Source of the DNA: an uncultured bacterium
Lineage (GTDB): Bacteria; Bacteroidota; Rhodothermia; Rhodothermales; Rubricoccaceae
Length of the DNA: 64,000 nt
Assembly (NCBI GenBank): GCA_947493945.1
Contig: CANLSR010000002.1
Span: 62,001 to 126,000, forward strand
Direction: 5' to 3'
A program made the translations under genes and the position numbers. Under the pieces are notes generated by a model. The model was not told the DNA's origin. It worked only from the letters and a program-made list of their open reading frames with translations, and searched no databases. Shown here piece after piece: positions 53,794-62,807 of the stretch (its first letter is position 1; every line of letters begins with the position of its first letter).

Positions 53794-56076
53794 ATGGGCG
53801 TCTATGCGGTCACGTGCCTGGTGCTGTGGCCGATTCCCGTGTTCGGCGTGCTCCACGCCGAGTCGGCGGCGGTGGTGGCCGGCGTCGGGTGCCTGACGGC
53901 GGCGCTGACCTCGGCGGGCGCGTTCCGGCGCGGGCGTGCGGTGCGCGCCGTGGCCCGGGTCCAGCTCGGCGCGCTGGCGGTGCCGCTCGCCATGCTGACC
54001 GTGTCGGTGGCGTGGCGACCCAACTGCGGGTATCTCCAAGGCCTGGGCCTCTTTTTGGTTCTGGTGCCGCCGAGCGTGCTGTTCGGGGCGGCCGCCGCCT
54101 ACGCCGTCACCGGCTGGCGGGTGCGGTGGCCGCGCGCGACGCTGGCGGTCGGTCTGGCGGCGGTGGCCGTGGGCGGCGTGCTGTGGGACTTGCTGTGGCA
54201 TCCGCAACTGTTCACCAGCAGCCACGTGTTCGGCGCCGTGTTGGGGCCGATCTACGACCAGGAGCTGGCGATCCGGCCCGGCCTGTGGGCGGCCAAGGGG
54301 CAGACGCTGCTCTGGGTGGTGCTCTTGCTGGCGCTCGGCGCCTGGCGCCGAGTGCGCAGCCGAGCCTCCGCCCGGCTGGGCGTGGCTGCCGCGCTGGCGG
54401 TGGCCGCCAGCGCCGGGCTCGCGGGGCCGCTCGGGATCGTCCAGACCGAGCGCGGGCTCCAGGCCGTGTTGTCGGAGCGCGTCGACCTCGGGCCCGTCGT
54501 GCTCCACCTCGACCCCGAGACGAGCCCGGCCGAGCGGCGGCGGCTGGCCGAGGAGGTGCTCTACCGGTTCGACACGCTGGCGGAGGCGCTGGGCGTGCGC
54601 CCGGGCCGCGCCGTCGACGTCTACCTCTACCCGGACGCCGAGACCAAGGCGGCCCTCGTCGGCTCGCGCGAGACCAGCGTGGTGCCCGTCTGGCTGCCGA
54701 CGCCCCAGGTCCACATGCTGGCCGATCAGGTGCCCGGCTCGCTGGGCCACGAGATGGTGCACGTGCTGGCGCGCGAGTTCGGGGCGCCGGTCGTGCGGGC
54801 GTCGCCGGCGGTCGGGCTGGTCGAAGGGCTGGCCGTCGCGCTGGAGCCGCCCGGCGGGCTGCCGTCGGCGTCGGCCCAGGTGCGGGCGGGCGTGGCGCTG
54901 GCCGCGGGCGGGCTCTCGGCGGAGGCCGGCGGCGTGGCCGATCCCGCCGCGGTCGTGCGCGCCACCATGTCGCCGGGCGGGTTCTGGACCTCGCGCGCTG
55001 GGCTCGCCTACACGGCCAACGGCGCGTTCGCGCGGTGGCTGCTGGACACGCGCGGCGCCGAGGCGTTCCGCCGGGCCTACCGCACCGGCCGCTTCGAACC
55101 GGCCTACGGCGCGTCGCTGGACGATCTCGCCGCCGAGTGGGCCGCCGACTTGCTCCGCCAGCCGGTCGACCCGGAGGCGGTCGCCGTGGCGCGCTGGCGG
55201 TTTTCCAGGCCGTCGCTGTTCGAGGTCCGCTGCCCGCACTGGGTCCCGGCCGACCAACGGCTGGCGCGCGACGGCGCCCGAGCGTGGAAGGACGGCGACC
55301 TGGACGCGGCCTCCACCTATTTCGCTGAGGCTGTTATTGCAAATCCATACAACCTGACTGCCCTCGACGGCCGCCTCCGAACGAGATTGGCCCAAGGCGA
55401 CCAGGCGACGGCCGGCGATTTCCGACTGGCCCAGGCGCTCGCCGACAGCCTGCCTACGCCGGGGTCGCTCCGCCACCTCGCCGACCTCCGCCGGCTGACC
55501 GGCACCGACAGCCGCGGCCTCTACCGCGCCGCCGCCGACTCGCTGGCGCCCGTCGACGCGCTGGGCCGGCTGCTGCTCGACCGCCGCGCCCAGATGCGGC
55601 CCGCCGTGCTCCGCGCCTGGCTGGCGGCGCCGCCCGACGCCGTGCCGGACGCGCTCCGCCAGCGGGCGCCGGTGCTGGCCGCCCTCGCCCACGCCCAGGC
55701 CGACCGGCCGGCCCAGGCGTGGGCCGCCGCCCGGACGTGGTGCGTGCCTGAACTGGCCGCCGACCCGGAGCAGGCGCGGGTGCTCCGCTGGCTCCAGGCC
55801 CAGATCGCCCTGCGCGCCGGCGCGACCGCCACCAGCGCCCGCCTCCTCAAGGGGCTGGCGGACGCGTTCGAGCGGCGCGGCCCGCACAGCTACGCCCCCC
55901 TGGTGCGCGACGTGGAGCGGCGCGCGGCGTGGGCCGCCCGGTCGCGGAGCCGGCTACCGGCTATCTTCACCGACCCACCGACCGCCCCTGATGATCTCGC
56001 GCCGGACTGCTCTCGTGCTCGGACTCCTGCTGACGTCGGCGTGCGGCCTGCCCCCGGAGGAACTGACGGCCGGTGA
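53794..56076 (+). CDS. Membrane-anchored gluzincin (peptidase MA-like) with C-terminal helical repeats
   Basis: A 760-residue protein: five or six N-terminal membrane spans (about 5-220), then an exposed zinc-peptidase domain with HEMVH at 319-323 and a downstream Glu in GLVEGLAVALE near 350 (gluzincin pattern). ANGAFARWLLDTRG and a TPR-like C-terminal region follow (AARAWKDGDLDAASTYFAEA-type unit near 500 and later ones). The MA-like domain is common in Bacteroidota. The last 86 bases overlap the next gene in another frame, with that gene's promoter element inside. The substrate is unknown. Confidence 0.72.
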   Translation: MGVYAVTCLVLWPIPVFGVLHAESAAVVAGVGCLTAALTSAGAFRRGRAVRAVARVQLGALAVPLAMLTVSVAWRPNCGYLQGLGLFLVLVPPSVLFGAAAAYAVTGWRVRWPRATLAVGLAAVAVGGVLWDLLWHPQLFTSSHVFGAVLGPIYDQELAIRPGLWAAKGQTLLWVVLLLALGAWRRVRSRASARLGVAAALAVAASAGLAGPLGIVQTERGLQAVLSERVDLGPVVLHLDPETSPAERRRLAEEVLYRFDTLAEALGVRPGRAVDVYLYPDAETKAALVGSRETSVVPVWLPTPQVHMLADQVPGSLGHEMVHVLAREFGAPVVRASPAVGLVEGLAVALEPPGGLPSASAQVRAGVALAAGGLSAEAGGVADPAAVVRATMSPGGFWTSRAGLAYTANGAFARWLLDTRGAEAFRRAYRTGRFEPAYGASLDDLAAEWAADLLRQPVDPEAVAVARWRFSRPSLFEVRCPHWVPADQRLARDGARAWKDGDLDAASTYFAEAVIANPYNLTALDGRLRTRLAQGDQATAGDFRLAQALADSLPTPGSLRHLADLRRLTGTDSRGLYRAAADSLAPVDALGRLLLDRRAQMRPAVLRAWLAAPPDAVPDALRQRAPVLAALAHAQADRPAQAWAAARTWCVPELAADPEQARVLRWLQAQIALRAGATATSARLLKGLADAFERRGPHSYAPLVRDVERRAAWAARSRSRLPAIFTDPPTAPDDLAPDCSRARTPADVGVRPAPGGTDGR
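55962..55969 (+). promoter_or_regulatory. -7-like element (TATCTTCA) for the T9SS plug gene, inside the upstream coding frame
   Basis: TATCTTCA lies 21 bases before the ATG at 55991 and within the tail of the gluzincin gene. Confidence 0.4.
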
Positions 56077-57262
56077 CGCCGTCGCCGAGCCGGCGGCCCG
56101 ACCGGGCGAGTGGGTCGTGACCGAGCGCGTGGGCGCGCTCCAGCTCCACGCCGCCGGCGACGAGGCGTCGCTGCCGGTCCTCCTGCTGGGCGGCTCCGAC
56201 CGGTTGACGCTCGAGTTCGACCTGAAGGGCCAGGAGCTGGGCCGCGCCCTCGACGTGTCGTTCGTCCACACCGACCGCCAGGGGCGCGAGGACCTGCTGC
56301 CGAGCGAGACCCTCACCGGCTTCGAGCGCGACAACATCCAGGACTTCGAGCGCTCCGGCGCCTCGGTGGCCGTGCCCTACGTCCACTACCGCTACGACTT
56401 CCCGAACGCGGCCATCGGGTTCGCCGTCAGCGGCAACTACCGGCTGCGCGTGACCGACCCCGACGGGGCGCTGCTCCTGGAGGCGCCGTTCTACGTCAGC
56501 GAGGAGCTGGCGGACGTGGACCTCGCCTTCGGCTCGACGATCCAAGGCGGGTCGGTCGGGTTCGCCGTCCAGCCCGCCGCCCGCATCCGCCCCGACGCCC
56601 GGCTCCAGGAGTTCGACGGCTCGCGCTACACGATCTGCTTTGCCCGCAACGGCCGGACCGACCGGATGCGGTGTGCGCCGGAGCCGTCGCTCATCGACCT
56701 GGCGCTCTACCAGTTCTACCTGCCGCGCCAGGACGCCTTCCCCGAGCAAGACGCGCTGTTCGAGGTGGACCTCGGGCTCCTGGGCCTCAACAGCGAGGTC
56801 GTCGACGTGGACCCCGCCGCCCGGCCGCCGACGGCCACCCTCGACCTGGACTACGCCGACTTTGGCGGCGACGTGCGCGACGCCGTGCTGGCGTCGGTCC
56901 CGCTCATCGAGACCGTCTACCGCGACGTCGGCCGCGCCGACGTCGACGCCGAGTACGTGGACGTGACCTTCCGGTTCGTGCCGCCCGAGGGGCGTCAGTC
57001 GTCGCGGCGCGTGTTCGTCGTCGGCTCGTTCAACGGCTGGACCGCCCGGCCGGGCGACGAGCTGGCGTGGGTCGAGGCCGAAGGGCGCTACGTCGGCACC
57101 GTCTCGGTCAAGCAGGGCCGCTACGTCTACGGCTACACCGGCGCCCCGTCCAGCACGCCCGGCCTGGGCGCGCCGTCGCTGTTCACGGCCTACGTGTACC
57201 TCAGCGACCCCCGAACGTTTACCGACCGGCTCGTCGCCGTCCGCAGCGGCGTGGCCCGCTAG
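55991..57262 (+). CDS. Type IX secretion system plug protein (DUF5103)
   Basis: A 423-residue lipoprotein (MISRRTALVLGLLLTSAC gives a lipobox near residue 18). LEFDLKGQELGRALDVSFVHTDR and HYRYDFPNAAIGFAVSGNYRLRVTDPDG are typical of DUF5103, shown elsewhere to plug the SprA translocon of the type IX secretion system. A carbohydrate-binding-like end (FVVGSFNGWTA) follows. It starts inside the preceding gene, overlapping 86 bases. It implies that the organism has T9SS, although no other component is in the window. Confidence 0.82.
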   Translation: MISRRTALVLGLLLTSACGLPPEELTAGDAVAEPAARPGEWVVTERVGALQLHAAGDEASLPVLLLGGSDRLTLEFDLKGQELGRALDVSFVHTDRQGREDLLPSETLTGFERDNIQDFERSGASVAVPYVHYRYDFPNAAIGFAVSGNYRLRVTDPDGALLLEAPFYVSEELADVDLAFGSTIQGGSVGFAVQPAARIRPDARLQEFDGSRYTICFARNGRTDRMRCAPEPSLIDLALYQFYLPRQDAFPEQDALFEVDLGLLGLNSEVVDVDPAARPPTATLDLDYADFGGDVRDAVLASVPLIETVYRDVGRADVDAEYVDVTFRFVPPEGRQSSRRVFVVGSFNGWTARPGDELAWVEAEGRYVGTVSVKQGRYVYGYTGAPSSTPGLGAPSLFTAYVYLSDPRTFTDRLVAVRSGVAR

Positions 57263-57374
57263 GGTCCGGGGCTCGGTGAGCCGGTGGGCGTCGGGCGGCC
57301 GGAAGTATTGCTCGAAAACGACCGCACCGCGTGTCCACTGACTTATCGTACGGCCAGCCCACCCTCCCGCCCCC

Positions 57375-59861
57375 ATGATCCGTTCGCTTCTCCTGGCCTC
57401 GCTGCTCGTCGCAGGCGGCTGCACGACGCTCTTCCCGACCCGCGCCGAGCCCGACGCGCCAGCCGCTGGCGCCGAGGGTGAGGAAAAGGACGACAAGTCG
57501 AAGATGAAGCCGTTCGCGGAGGTCGTCACCGACGACGCCCAGACCGACGACGGCCTGTTCACGGTCCACCTGGAGGACGACGGCCAAAAGCTCCTCTTCC
57601 AGATCCCGGACTCGCTGCTGAACACCGAGATGCTCGTCGTGAGCCGGCTCGCCAAGACCACTGAGGGGTTCCAGTACGGCGGGGCCAAGGTCAACACCCA
57701 AGCCGTCCGCTGGGAGCGCCAGGGGGACTTCGTGCTGCTGCGCACGGTCCGCTACGCGTCGGTCGCCGCCGACAGCCTGCCGATCTACCGCGCCGTCCGC
57801 GACGCCCAGTTCGAGCCCATCGTGGCCCGCGTGCCGGTCGTGGCCATCGGCCCGGACTCGGCGTCGGTGGTCGTCGACGTGACGGGCACCTTTACCGGCG
57901 ACACGCCCGTCTTCGGGCTCCCGCGCGGGGCGCGCGAGCAGTTCAAGGTGCGGCGGCTGGACGCCGACCGCTCGTTCCTGGCCCGGGCCATGGCGTTCCC
58001 CGAGAACGTCGAGATCCGGTCCGTCCTGACCTACGACTCGGCGGAGCCACCCGAGAACGCCTCGACGGGCACGCTGTCGGTCGAGATGGCCCACTCGATG
58101 GTGCTCTTGCCCGAGGGCGACGAGATGATGCGGCCGCGCCGCGCCGACCCGCGCGTCGGGTTCTTCTCCATCGAGCAGACCGACTACGGCCTGCCGGCCC
58201 AGCGCGCCGAGACGCGCGAGTACGTGACCCGCTGGAAGCTGGTGCCGAGCGACGTCGAGGCCTACGCGCGCGGCGAGCTGGTGGAGCCGGTCGAGCCCAT
58301 CGTCTACTACATCGACCCGGCCACGCCGGTCGAGTGGCGCGAGCCGCTCAAGCAGGGCGTCGAGGACTGGAACGTGGCGTTCGAGGAGGCCGGCTTCAAG
58401 AACGCCATCCGCGCCGCCGACGCGCCCGACGACCCGGAGTGGAGCCCCGAGGACTCGCGCTACTCGGTCATCCGCTACTTCCCGTCCGACACCCAGAACG
58501 CCTACGGGCCGCACGTCCACGACCCGCGCACGGGCCAGATCCTGGAGTCCGACATCGGCTGGTACCACAACGTGATGAACCTGCTCCGGAACTGGTACTT
58601 CGTCCAGACGGCGGCGACCAACCCCAACGCGCGCCGGCCCGAGTTCCGCCAGGACGTGATGGGCGAGCTGGTCCGGTTCGTGTCGGCCCACGAGGTCGGC
58701 CACACGCTCGGGCTGCCCCACAACTGGATCTCCAGCACCGCCTACCCGGTCGACAGCCTGCGCAGCCCGACGTTCACGGCCGAGCACGGCACGGCGCCGT
58801 CGATCATGGACTACGCGCGCTTCAACTACATCGCCCAGCCCGGCGACAACGTGGTACAGCTGATGCCCCGCGTGGGCGAGTACGACAAGTGGGCCGTCAA
58901 GTGGGGCTACACCTACTTCCCGGGCCTGACCGAGGAGCAGGAGCGCGAGCGGCTCCAGGCCATGACGATGGCCACGCGCGGCGACCTCGCGCTCCGCTAC
59001 GGCGCCCAGACGTTTGACCCGGTCGACCCGCGCTCGCAAAGCGAGGACCTGGGCGACGACGCCGTCTACGCCTCCACGCTGGGCCTGGCCAACCTCAAGC
59101 GCATCGTCCCGCGCTTGCAGGAGTGGACCACGGAAGAGGGCGAGGACTACTCGAACCTGGACGAGCTCTACGGTCAGGTCGTCGGCCAGTGGGGCCGCTA
59201 CCTCGGCCACGTCGGCCGCCAGGTGGGCGGCGTCGAGATCGACCCCAAAGTGGTCGGCGAGGACGGCGCGGTTTACCAGCCCGTCGACGCTGACCGCCAG
59301 CGCGCGGCGGTTCGCTTCCTGATCGACGAGGGCTTTACCACGCCGACGTGGTTGCTGGACACCGACCTGCTGGGCCGCATCGAGCCGGCCGGCACGTCGA
59401 CGCGCATCCAGCGGCTGCAGGAAGGGGCGCTGGACCGCTTGCTGGACCCGGTCCGGCTCGGCCGGCTGGCGGAGGCCGAGTGGCTGGCGGGCAACGCCTA
59501 CCCGGCGGCCGAGATGATGGACGACTTGCAGGACGGGCTCTTTGCCGAGACCGCGCGCGGCGCCTCCATCGACCCGGCCCGGCGCTCGCTCCAGCGCGCC
59601 TACGTCGACCGCCTGGGCGAGCTCTTGACCGAGGACGGCACCAACGTCCCGGCGCAGTTTGCGTCGCGCGCCTACGGCTACACGCCCCAGGACGCGGACC
59701 GCTCCGAGGTGCGCCCGTTGGCTCGCGGCGCGCTCCTCACGCTCCAGGACGACCTCGCCCGCGCGCTGCCCCGCTACCGCGGCGACCGCCAGCGGGCCGA
59801 GCGCTACCACCTCCTGGACCTCCAGGCGCGCATCGAGGACATCCTGGATCCGGAGGGTTGA
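57375..59861 (+). CDS. Zinc metalloprotease, DUF5117/DUF5118 family lipoprotein
   Basis: An 828-residue protein. The N-terminal signal with lipobox GGC at about residue 17 is followed by a charged linker. DUF5118/DUF5117-like regions (about 40-350: LLFQIPDSLLNTEMLVVSRLAKT, VEMAHSMVLLPEGDEMMRPRRADPRVGFF) come next. The metzincin-type catalytic motif HEVGHTLGLPH begins at residue 439 with GTAPSIMDYARFNY supplying the Met-turn about 40 residues on. The C-terminal part is helical. It is probably a periplasmic or surface peptidase. The 112-base leader has a C-rich run before ATG. Confidence 0.85.
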   Translation: MIRSLLLASLLVAGGCTTLFPTRAEPDAPAAGAEGEEKDDKSKMKPFAEVVTDDAQTDDGLFTVHLEDDGQKLLFQIPDSLLNTEMLVVSRLAKTTEGFQYGGAKVNTQAVRWERQGDFVLLRTVRYASVAADSLPIYRAVRDAQFEPIVARVPVVAIGPDSASVVVDVTGTFTGDTPVFGLPRGAREQFKVRRLDADRSFLARAMAFPENVEIRSVLTYDSAEPPENASTGTLSVEMAHSMVLLPEGDEMMRPRRADPRVGFFSIEQTDYGLPAQRAETREYVTRWKLVPSDVEAYARGELVEPVEPIVYYIDPATPVEWREPLKQGVEDWNVAFEEAGFKNAIRAADAPDDPEWSPEDSRYSVIRYFPSDTQNAYGPHVHDPRTGQILESDIGWYHNVMNLLRNWYFVQTAATNPNARRPEFRQDVMGELVRFVSAHEVGHTLGLPHNWISSTAYPVDSLRSPTFTAEHGTAPSIMDYARFNYIAQPGDNVVQLMPRVGEYDKWAVKWGYTYFPGLTEEQERERLQAMTMATRGDLALRYGAQTFDPVDPRSQSEDLGDDAVYASTLGLANLKRIVPRLQEWTTEEGEDYSNLDELYGQVVGQWGRYLGHVGRQVGGVEIDPKVVGEDGAVYQPVDADRQRAAVRFLIDEGFTTPTWLLDTDLLGRIEPAGTSTRIQRLQEGALDRLLDPVRLGRLAEAEWLAGNAYPAAEMMDDLQDGLFAETARGASIDPARRSLQRAYVDRLGELLTEDGTNVPAQFASRAYGYTPQDADRSEVRPLARGALLTLQDDLARALPRYRGDRQRAERYHLLDLQARIEDILDPEG

Positions 59862-59951
59862 GCGGGTAGGCGCGCAAGAAGAGGGGCACGTACGCCGCGA
59901 AAACGTGCGTGCCTCTCGGCGTACACGCTCCCGTGCATACACGCTTTCCTT

Positions 59952-60437
59952 TTGCCCGTGCTCGATCTCAGTGCCGCTCAACCCGACGTCCTCGTTCTCG
60001 TAGGGACTCAGACCGGCAACTCCGAGGTCGTGGCCGACGCGATTGCGGAGCGGCTGGGCGACCTGGGCTTTGCCGTCCACCTGCTGGACATGGCCGAGGC
60101 ATGGCCCGAGGCGCTGGCGGAGCATCCCCAGGCCATCGCCGTGACCTGCACTTGGTCCGACGGCACGTTCCCCGACAACGCCGTCGACTTTGCCGAGGCG
60201 CTCGACGCCGTCCGCCCCGACCTCTCGGGCGTCCGGTTCGGCGTGTGCGGGCTGGGCGACCGCGACTACGACCCGTACTACCAGACCGCCGCCGTCCGGC
60301 TCGTCGACCTTTTCCGCGAGTGCGGCGCGACCGAGGCGGCCCCGCTCCACGACATCGACGGCGGCCCCACACCGTCCGACGTGGCGGGCGCGGTCGGGTG
60401 GGCCGTCGAGTGCGCCCGGGCGTTCGCAGACGCGTAA
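59952..60437 (+). CDS. Flavodoxin-like (MioC-type) protein
   Basis: A 161-residue FMN-binding electron-transfer domain. The phosphate loop is VGTQTGNSEVVADAIAERL, TCTWSDGTFPDNAVDFAEAL is the family's acidic middle region, and FGVCGLGDRDYDPYYQTA is the flavin-contacting loop. It carries electrons to unknown partners. The start is TTG 59952 or GTG 59958. An imperfect inverted sequence (GGCACGTACGCCG near 59885 and CGGCGTACACGC near 59918) lies in the 90-base leader and could be a binding site. Confidence 0.82.
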   Translation: MPVLDLSAAQPDVLVLVGTQTGNSEVVADAIAERLGDLGFAVHLLDMAEAWPEALAEHPQAIAVTCTWSDGTFPDNAVDFAEALDAVRPDLSGVRFGVCGLGDRDYDPYYQTAAVRLVDLFRECGATEAAPLHDIDGGPTPSDVAGAVGWAVECARAFADA

Positions 60438-60526
60438 GGCGGAAGGTCCCGCCTGGCGTCTCCGCCGCCGACTGGCGCCAGCGGCCGGTGGGCCACAGAC
60501 CCCCACGACTCTGCACCTCCGACGCC

Positions 60527-61630
60527 TTGCACCTCGCTGACCTCGACCTTTCCGGTCTCCGCTTCCGCACCTCGGCCGACGCGTTCGACCGGATGCGGGA
60601 GGCGTGCGCCCAGAACCCCGACCTGGCCACGTTCGAGACCATCGGCGAGAGCGAGCAAGGGCGGCCCATCGCCGGCGTGACGCTGGGCTACGGCCCCCGG
60701 CTGGTGACGCTGGTGGCCGGCGCCCACGCCGACGAGCCGGTCGGGCCGGAGACGCTGCGCATGCTCGTCCTCGAAGGGCTGGCGGCGCGCGGCTGGGGCG
60801 CCCCTGAGGACGGGCTGGAAGAGTTGTGGGAGCGGGTCACGCTGCGCGTCGTTCCTCACGTCAACCCCGACGGCGAGGCCCGGAATCAGTCTTGGATCGA
60901 GTCGTGGGACGCCGAGCGGCCGGCCGACACGCTGGGCCACTACCTCCGGGGACGTCGCCGCGAACTGCCCGGCCGCGACATCGAGTTCGGCTACCCGGAC
61001 CTGCGGACGGAGAACCGCGCCGCGACAGCGTTCCTGTTCGAGAGCGGGCCGGTGTCGCTCCACGCCAGCCTGCACGGGATGGGCTTTTCCCAAGGCGCGC
61101 TGCTGCTGGTCGAAAAGCGCTGGCTCCAGACCGAGCGGGATCAGGCGCTGCGCGACGGCTTCGCCCAGGTCGCCGCCGACGCCGGCCTGCGCTTGCACGA
61201 CCACGATCGTGGTGGCGACAAGGGCTTTCGCTACGGCGGCCCCGGCTTCTGGTCCACCCCGGAGGGCGCTGCCATGCGCCAGCATTTTCTGGACGCCGAC
61301 GACCCAGAGACCGCCGAGCTTTTCCGCCAGTCGTCGATGGAGCAGGCGGTCGAGACGGCGTCAGAAGGGGAGACCCCGCTGTGCGTCGTCACCGAGCTGC
61401 CGCTGTTCGTGCTGGACGCCGAACCGCCCGCCGATCCCAACCGCCATCCGGGTGTGCCGGCGACGCTGCACGCGTTCCAGGACGCCATGCCGACGCTGAT
61501 CGAGGCCGCCGCCGAGCACCGCGACCTCGCCCCGCTCATCGCGCCGTTCGGGCTGCAGTGCCTGGACTTGGAGACCCAGGTTCGGCTGCACTTGCGGACG
61601 CTCGACTTGGCGCTGGCGGTGGTGAGCTAG
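60527..61630 (+). CDS. M14-type zinc carboxypeptidase/deacylase-like protein
   Basis: A 367-residue protein of the carboxypeptidase-A-like (M14) superfamily. H67 and E70 are in AGAHADEPVG, and the third zinc ligand is H179 or H183 in SLHASLHGMG. VVPHVNPDGEARNQ supplies the substrate-binding Asn/Arg-like stretch. No signal peptide is seen; the start is TTG 60527 and is uncertain. It may cleave a small peptide or acyl-amino acid, and the closest described groups are DUF2817/AstE-like. The gene upstream is the flavodoxin, 89 bases away. Confidence 0.72.
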   Translation: MHLADLDLSGLRFRTSADAFDRMREACAQNPDLATFETIGESEQGRPIAGVTLGYGPRLVTLVAGAHADEPVGPETLRMLVLEGLAARGWGAPEDGLEELWERVTLRVVPHVNPDGEARNQSWIESWDAERPADTLGHYLRGRRRELPGRDIEFGYPDLRTENRAATAFLFESGPVSLHASLHGMGFSQGALLLVEKRWLQTERDQALRDGFAQVAADAGLRLHDHDRGGDKGFRYGGPGFWSTPEGAAMRQHFLDADDPETAELFRQSSMEQAVETASEGETPLCVVTELPLFVLDAEPPADPNRHPGVPATLHAFQDAMPTLIEAAAEHRDLAPLIAPFGLQCLDLETQVRLHLRTLDLALAVVS

Positions 61631-61645
61631 AGGCGCTTGGTGCCG

Positions 61646-62272
61646 CTAGCGAGTCCGGTAGGCGCAGTATCGGCCGCGCGTCCAGGCTCCCAACAACCGT
61701 CCGTCAAACGTACCTCCGAACCCCGCTGGGGCACTGCGCTCAATGGTCAAGAACGTGTCTGGGCCGGTGTCAAGTCCCCAGGGGCGCCACCCCAGTACGG
61801 CCCGGGGTACGTCTTCCGCGGACGCGGTCCGGCCATGTGTGTCGTAGCCGACGAGGGTCCACCGCTCGAACGCCGACCGAGTAGCCAGGCCTTGCTCGAA
61901 CATATGTTCGAGCCTGTCGCCCTCACTTGGGTCGCCCCGGAGTGCGCCAAACCCCCGCCCGAACACTTGTCCGAGCAGCCCTAGGTCCACGACGCCCTGC
62001 ACCGGACCTGGGTCCTGTCGGATCGTGACGTAGCCCTCTCGCTGCTCGACAGTTGGCGGCGGCTCGACCGACCACAACCACAACTTACCCTGAGCCGGGC
62101 GGTTGGGGACGGAGTCCAGAACCACGACCACCCGGTAGGTCCCTGTAATCGACATCCGCTCGCTGTCCTGAAACGGCAGCGCCTGGGGCCACTCGGGCGG
62201 GCAGTCCTGGCCGCTGGCGCCTGCCGCGAGTACGAGCGCCAGCGGCACGATACGGAGCGCTAGGCTAGCCAA
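61646..62272 (-). CDS. Exported protein of unknown function
   Basis: A 208-residue protein with a signal peptide (MASLALRIVPLALVLAAGASG) and a beta-rich mature part beginning QDCPPEWPQALPF. Two cysteines flank the mature chain, one near its start and one at CAYRTR near its end, so a disulfide is possible. I recognise no family. It overlaps spmB by 8 bases and is therefore in the same operon. Base composition is slightly less GC-rich than in its neighbours (for example 61870-61930). Confidence 0.6.
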   Translation of the reverse strand: MASLALRIVPLALVLAAGASGQDCPPEWPQALPFQDSERMSITGTYRVVVVLDSVPNRPAQGKLWLWSVEPPPTVEQREGYVTIRQDPGPVQGVVDLGLLGQVFGRGFGALRGDPSEGDRLEHMFEQGLATRSAFERWTLVGYDTHGRTASAEDVPRAVLGWRPWGLDTGPDTFLTIERSAPAGFGGTFDGRLLGAWTRGRYCAYRTR

Positions 62273-62807
62273 AGAAAAGAAGGCAGAGCCAGACGGCGAA
62301 CAGCATGGCGGCCACGTCGGCGAGCAGGCCGGCCGGGAGGGCGTGGCGCGTCTTGCTCACGCCGGCCGCCCCGAAGTAGACCGCGATCACGTAGAACGTG
62401 GTCTCGGTCGAGCCGAACATGGTGGACGCCATCCGGGTGATCAGCGACGTCTCGCCGTACTGGGCCGCCAGGTCCGCCACGATGGCGACCGAGCCCGAGC
62501 CCGTCAGCGGCCGGACGATGGCCATCGGCAGCACCTCGGCCGGCATCCCGATCAGGGCCAGCACCGGGCCCAGCGCGCCCGCCAGCCACTCCATCGCGCC
62601 CGACGCCCGGAACATCCCGATCGCAAACAGGATGGCGACGAGGTACGGGATGATCCGCACCGCCAGCCCGAATCCTTCTTTCCCGCCCTCGACGAAGGAC
62701 TCGTAGACGGGCACTTTTTTGACCAAGCCGTAGAGCGGGATCCCGACGATCATCGCCGGGAGCACGAACACGGACAAGGCGCCGATAATGTCGCGGAAGG
62801 TGTCCAT
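62265..62807 (-). CDS. spmB: Spore maturation protein B-like (nucleoside-recognition/gate domain) membrane protein
   Basis: A 180-residue membrane protein with about five spans. LSVFVLPAMIVGIPLYGLVKKVPVYESFVEGGKEGF is the typical SpmB opening with the gate domain. The pattern PMAIVRPLTGSGSVAIVADL follows. SpmA/SpmB occur widely outside sporulating bacteria, probably as a transporter pair. It starts one base inside the spmA stop (TAATG-type overlap), so both are coupled. Confidence 0.85.
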   Translation of the reverse strand: MDTFRDIIGALSVFVLPAMIVGIPLYGLVKKVPVYESFVEGGKEGFGLAVRIIPYLVAILFAIGMFRASGAMEWLAGALGPVLALIGMPAEVLPMAIVRPLTGSGSVAIVADLAAQYGETSLITRMASTMFGSTETTFYVIAVYFGAAGVSKTRHALPAGLLADVAAMLFAVWLCLLFFG

